Shown piece by piece: positions 12,851 to 14,056 of a stretch of 14,056 nt of DNA (position 1 is its first letter; each line of letters begins with the position of its first letter). Source of the DNA: ZC4RG17 sp036259475 (GTDB lineage: Bacteria > Actinomycetota > Acidimicrobiia > Spongiisociales > ZC4RG35); assembly GCA_036259475.1 (NCBI GenBank), contig DATABS010000108.1, forward strand, positions 1 through 14,056, written 5' to 3'. Made by a program: the position numbers and the translations under genes. Under the pieces are notes generated by a model, which worked only from the letters and a program-made list of their open reading frames with translations, was not told the origin of the DNA and searched no databases.

Positions 12851-13456
12851 CTACCGGTCGTCGAGGGCTTGGCGGCGGAGCGCTTCGGCTTGCTCTCTGA
12901 CCCAGCAACCGCCGAGATGGTCGTTCACAAGGCCCATCGCCTGCATGAAGGCGTACGCGGTTGTGGGGCCGACGAAGCTCCAGCCTCGCCGCTTGAGGTC
13001 CTTGGCCAGAGCGGCAGCCGCCGGACTGGTGGCGGGAATCTCCACTGGAGGGGCGGCGGGCGCTTCGGCGTGGTCCCAGAAGTAGCGGGACAACGACCCC
13101 CTCTCCTCGATCAACTCCAGCGCCCGGCCGGCGTTGTTGATCGCCGAGCGGATCTTGCCTTCGTGGCGGACGATGCCGGCGTCGGCCAAGAGTCGGGAGA
13201 CGTCGGCGTCCGTGTAGGCGGCGACGATGACGGGGTCGAATCCGGCGAACGCCTCCCGGAAGGCCGGGCGTTTGCGAAGGATGGTCAGCCACGACAGCCC
13301 CGCCTGAAACCCCTCGAGGGTGAGTTTCTCGAACAGGCGCCGATCGTCCGTTACCGCCATTCCCCACTCGACATCGTGGTAGTCGCGGTAGATGGCGCTC
13401 TCGGCTCCCCACCAACAACGGGCGTGTCCGTCCTCGCCCTGGACGACGAGATTCAT
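12851..13456 (-). CDS. tag: DNA-3-methyladenine glycosylase I
   Basis: A 201-residue base-excision enzyme that removes 3-methyladenine from alkylated DNA. It matches the Tag family along its length: RCWWGAES (Cys14), DYHDVEWG (His27), LTLEGFQAGLSWLTILRKRPAFREAF with Glu49, HEGKIRSAINNA, GWSFVGPTTAYAFMQAMGLVNDH and HLGGC (His180, Cys184). Cys14, His27, His180 and Cys184 are the expected zinc-binding set. I chose ATG 13456, which gives the normal family length with the CWW segment near the N-terminus. The open frame extends to 13684, but that leader is Ala/Pro-rich and antisense to the divergent gene. A CATACT box lies six bases upstream. It is followed by the YbdK-like gene and diverges from the molybdoenzyme gene. 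Confidence 0.93.
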   Translation of the reverse strand: MNLVVQGEDGHARCWWGAESAIYRDYHDVEWGMAVTDDRRLFEKLTLEGFQAGLSWLTILRKRPAFREAFAGFDPVIVAAYTDADVSRLLADAGIVRHEGKIRSAINNAGRALELIEERGSLSRYFWDHAEAPAAPPVEIPATSPAAAALAKDLKRRGWSFVGPTTAYAFMQAMGLVNDHLGGCWVREQAEALRRQALDDR

Positions 13457-13462
13457 GGGGCG

Positions 13463-13468
13463 AGTATG
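13463..13468 (-). promoter_or_regulatory. Candidate -10 box of tag
   Basis: CATACT on the minus strand, six bases before the tag ATG, with no Shine-Dalgarno between. No clear -35 is present. It may drive a leaderless tag transcript. Confidence 0.25.
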
Positions 13469-13511
13469 GCGGAAGGCCCGGCCGATAGATCCGAAATCCG
13501 GGGTGGTTGCG

Positions 13512-13517
13512 TACGGT
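13512..13517 (+). promoter_or_regulatory. Candidate -10 box of the molybdoenzyme gene
   Basis: TACGGT followed by six bases and GTG 13524, which is in frame with ATG 13530. The distance suits a transcript that begins on the GTG. No good -35 is visible. Confidence 0.35.
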
Positions 13518-13529
13518 GGAGTAGTGAAC

Positions 13530-14056
13530 ATGCGTCCAAGATCTCGCTCCGCCTCCGCCGGCGCCCTGGCCGCGGGTCTCGCGTTGGCCATCGCCGAGTT
13601 GGCCGCCGGCTTCGCCGCTTCCGTCCCTTCCCTGGTCCAGGAGGTGGGCGACGTAGTGATCGACAACGTGCCGACGCCTGTCAAGGACTGGGCTATCTCG
13701 GTCTTCGGCGTCTACGACAAGCTGGCTCTCGTCGTCGGTATCGTCGTCGTGACCCTGCTGATCGGAGCCGCCGTTGGCGTCCTTGCCCGGCGGCGCCTCT
13801 GGGTGGCCGTCGTTGCCTTCGCCGGATTCGGGGTACTCGGTGCGGCGGCGGCAGTGGTGGAAGGCGAATCCGTGTCGGGATCGGTCATCGGGGCAGGAAT
13901 CGCCGCCCTGTCGGGGCTGCTGTGTCTCACCTGGCTCTACGGTCGGATCGAGGCGGACGCGGCTCAGACGGAGCAGCGTACCGACGCCGGGCGGCGGGCT
14001 TTCATCACTGGCGCCGGCGCGGTGATCACTGTGGCGGCTCTCTCGGCCGGGGCCGG
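13530..14056 (+). CDS. Sulfite oxidase-type molybdopterin oxidoreductase, N-terminal part
   Basis: Open to the window end, 175 residues seen. It has membrane helices at about 10-32, 65-87, 90-110 and 118-138, then a polar link and RRAFITGAGAVITVAALSAG (155-174), a twin-Arg-like start of another helix. The segment DVVIDNVPTPVKDWAISVFGVYDKLALVVGI (41-71) closely resembles the membrane module that precedes the molybdopterin domain in actinobacterial sulfite oxidase-like enzymes. Those proteins oxidise sulfite or reduce related substrates outside the membrane. The catalytic domain lies beyond the window, so its cofactor residues cannot be checked. ATG 13530 is one start; GTG 13524, two codons upstream and six bases after a TACGGT box, is equally likely. 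It is divergent from tag, with about 70 bp between. Confidence 0.7.
   Translation, partial: MRPRSRSASAGALAAGLALAIAELAAGFAASVPSLVQEVGDVVIDNVPTPVKDWAISVFGVYDKLALVVGIVVVTLLIGAAVGVLARRRLWVAVVAFAGFGVLGAAAAVVEGESVSGSVIGAGIAALSGLLCLTWLYGRIEADAAQTEQRTDAGRRAFITGAGAVITVAALSAGA

Noticed and set aside
1..14056. CRISPR array, tRNA, rRNA, prophage or insertion-sequence genes
   Set aside because: I looked for regularly spaced repeats, cloverleaf-like segments and transposase or integrase motifs on both strands and saw none.

Overview
This is GC-rich DNA with many GTG starts, GTGA/ATGA gene overlaps, several gene starts that look leaderless, and an F420-type LLM oxidoreductase. Together these suggest an actinobacterium, perhaps of the Acidimicrobiia. 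The phylum is my inference from gene content and style; the class is a weaker guess.

Layout. (1) Positions 2-1189 (+): the 3' part of an unrecognised seven-helix membrane protein. (2) Positions 1192-6735 (-): a caa3-type cytochrome c oxidase locus. In transcription order it reads: copper-chaperone-like thioredoxin lipoprotein, ctaC (subunit II with fused cytochrome c), a 216-bp spacer carrying inverted 7-mer repeats, ctaD (subunit I), ctaE (III), a 24-codon bridging ORF, ctaF (IV), and a small lipoprotein. (3) Positions 6736-7016: divergent control region with a duplicated GAACCCTSGGTTC palindrome. (4) Positions 7017-8901 (+): ctaB (heme O synthase), a 29-residue membrane mini-protein, and an Lgt-like diacylglyceryl transferase, joined by TGATG and GTGA overlaps. 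(5) Positions 8950-9477: wreck of a hydrolase-adenylate cyclase fusion gene. (6) Positions 9452-10706: a promoter, a 20-codon leader peptide with the run FYGYFVF, an intrinsic terminator, then a DAHP synthase-like/chorismate mutase fusion. This is a textbook-looking Phe/Tyr attenuator. (7) Positions 10739-11524: F420-type LLM oxidoreductase. (8) Positions 11684-13456 (-): tag and a YbdK-type carboxylate-amine ligase. (9) Positions 13530-14056 (+): N-terminal membrane part of a probable sulfite oxidase-type molybdoenzyme, cut by the window end.

How it fits together. CtaB makes heme O, the precursor of heme A, for CtaD. The thioredoxin-like lipoprotein probably helps build the CuA site of CtaC. 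Several products (CtaC, the thioredoxin-like protein, the small protein after ctaF) have lipoboxes, and an Lgt homologue sits just downstream of ctaB. The most interesting part is the aromatic-amino-acid attenuator in front of a fusion whose chorismate mutase half looks intact while its DAHP synthase half has lost several hallmark residues. Second are the tiny ORFs that bridge larger genes with exact start/stop overlaps.
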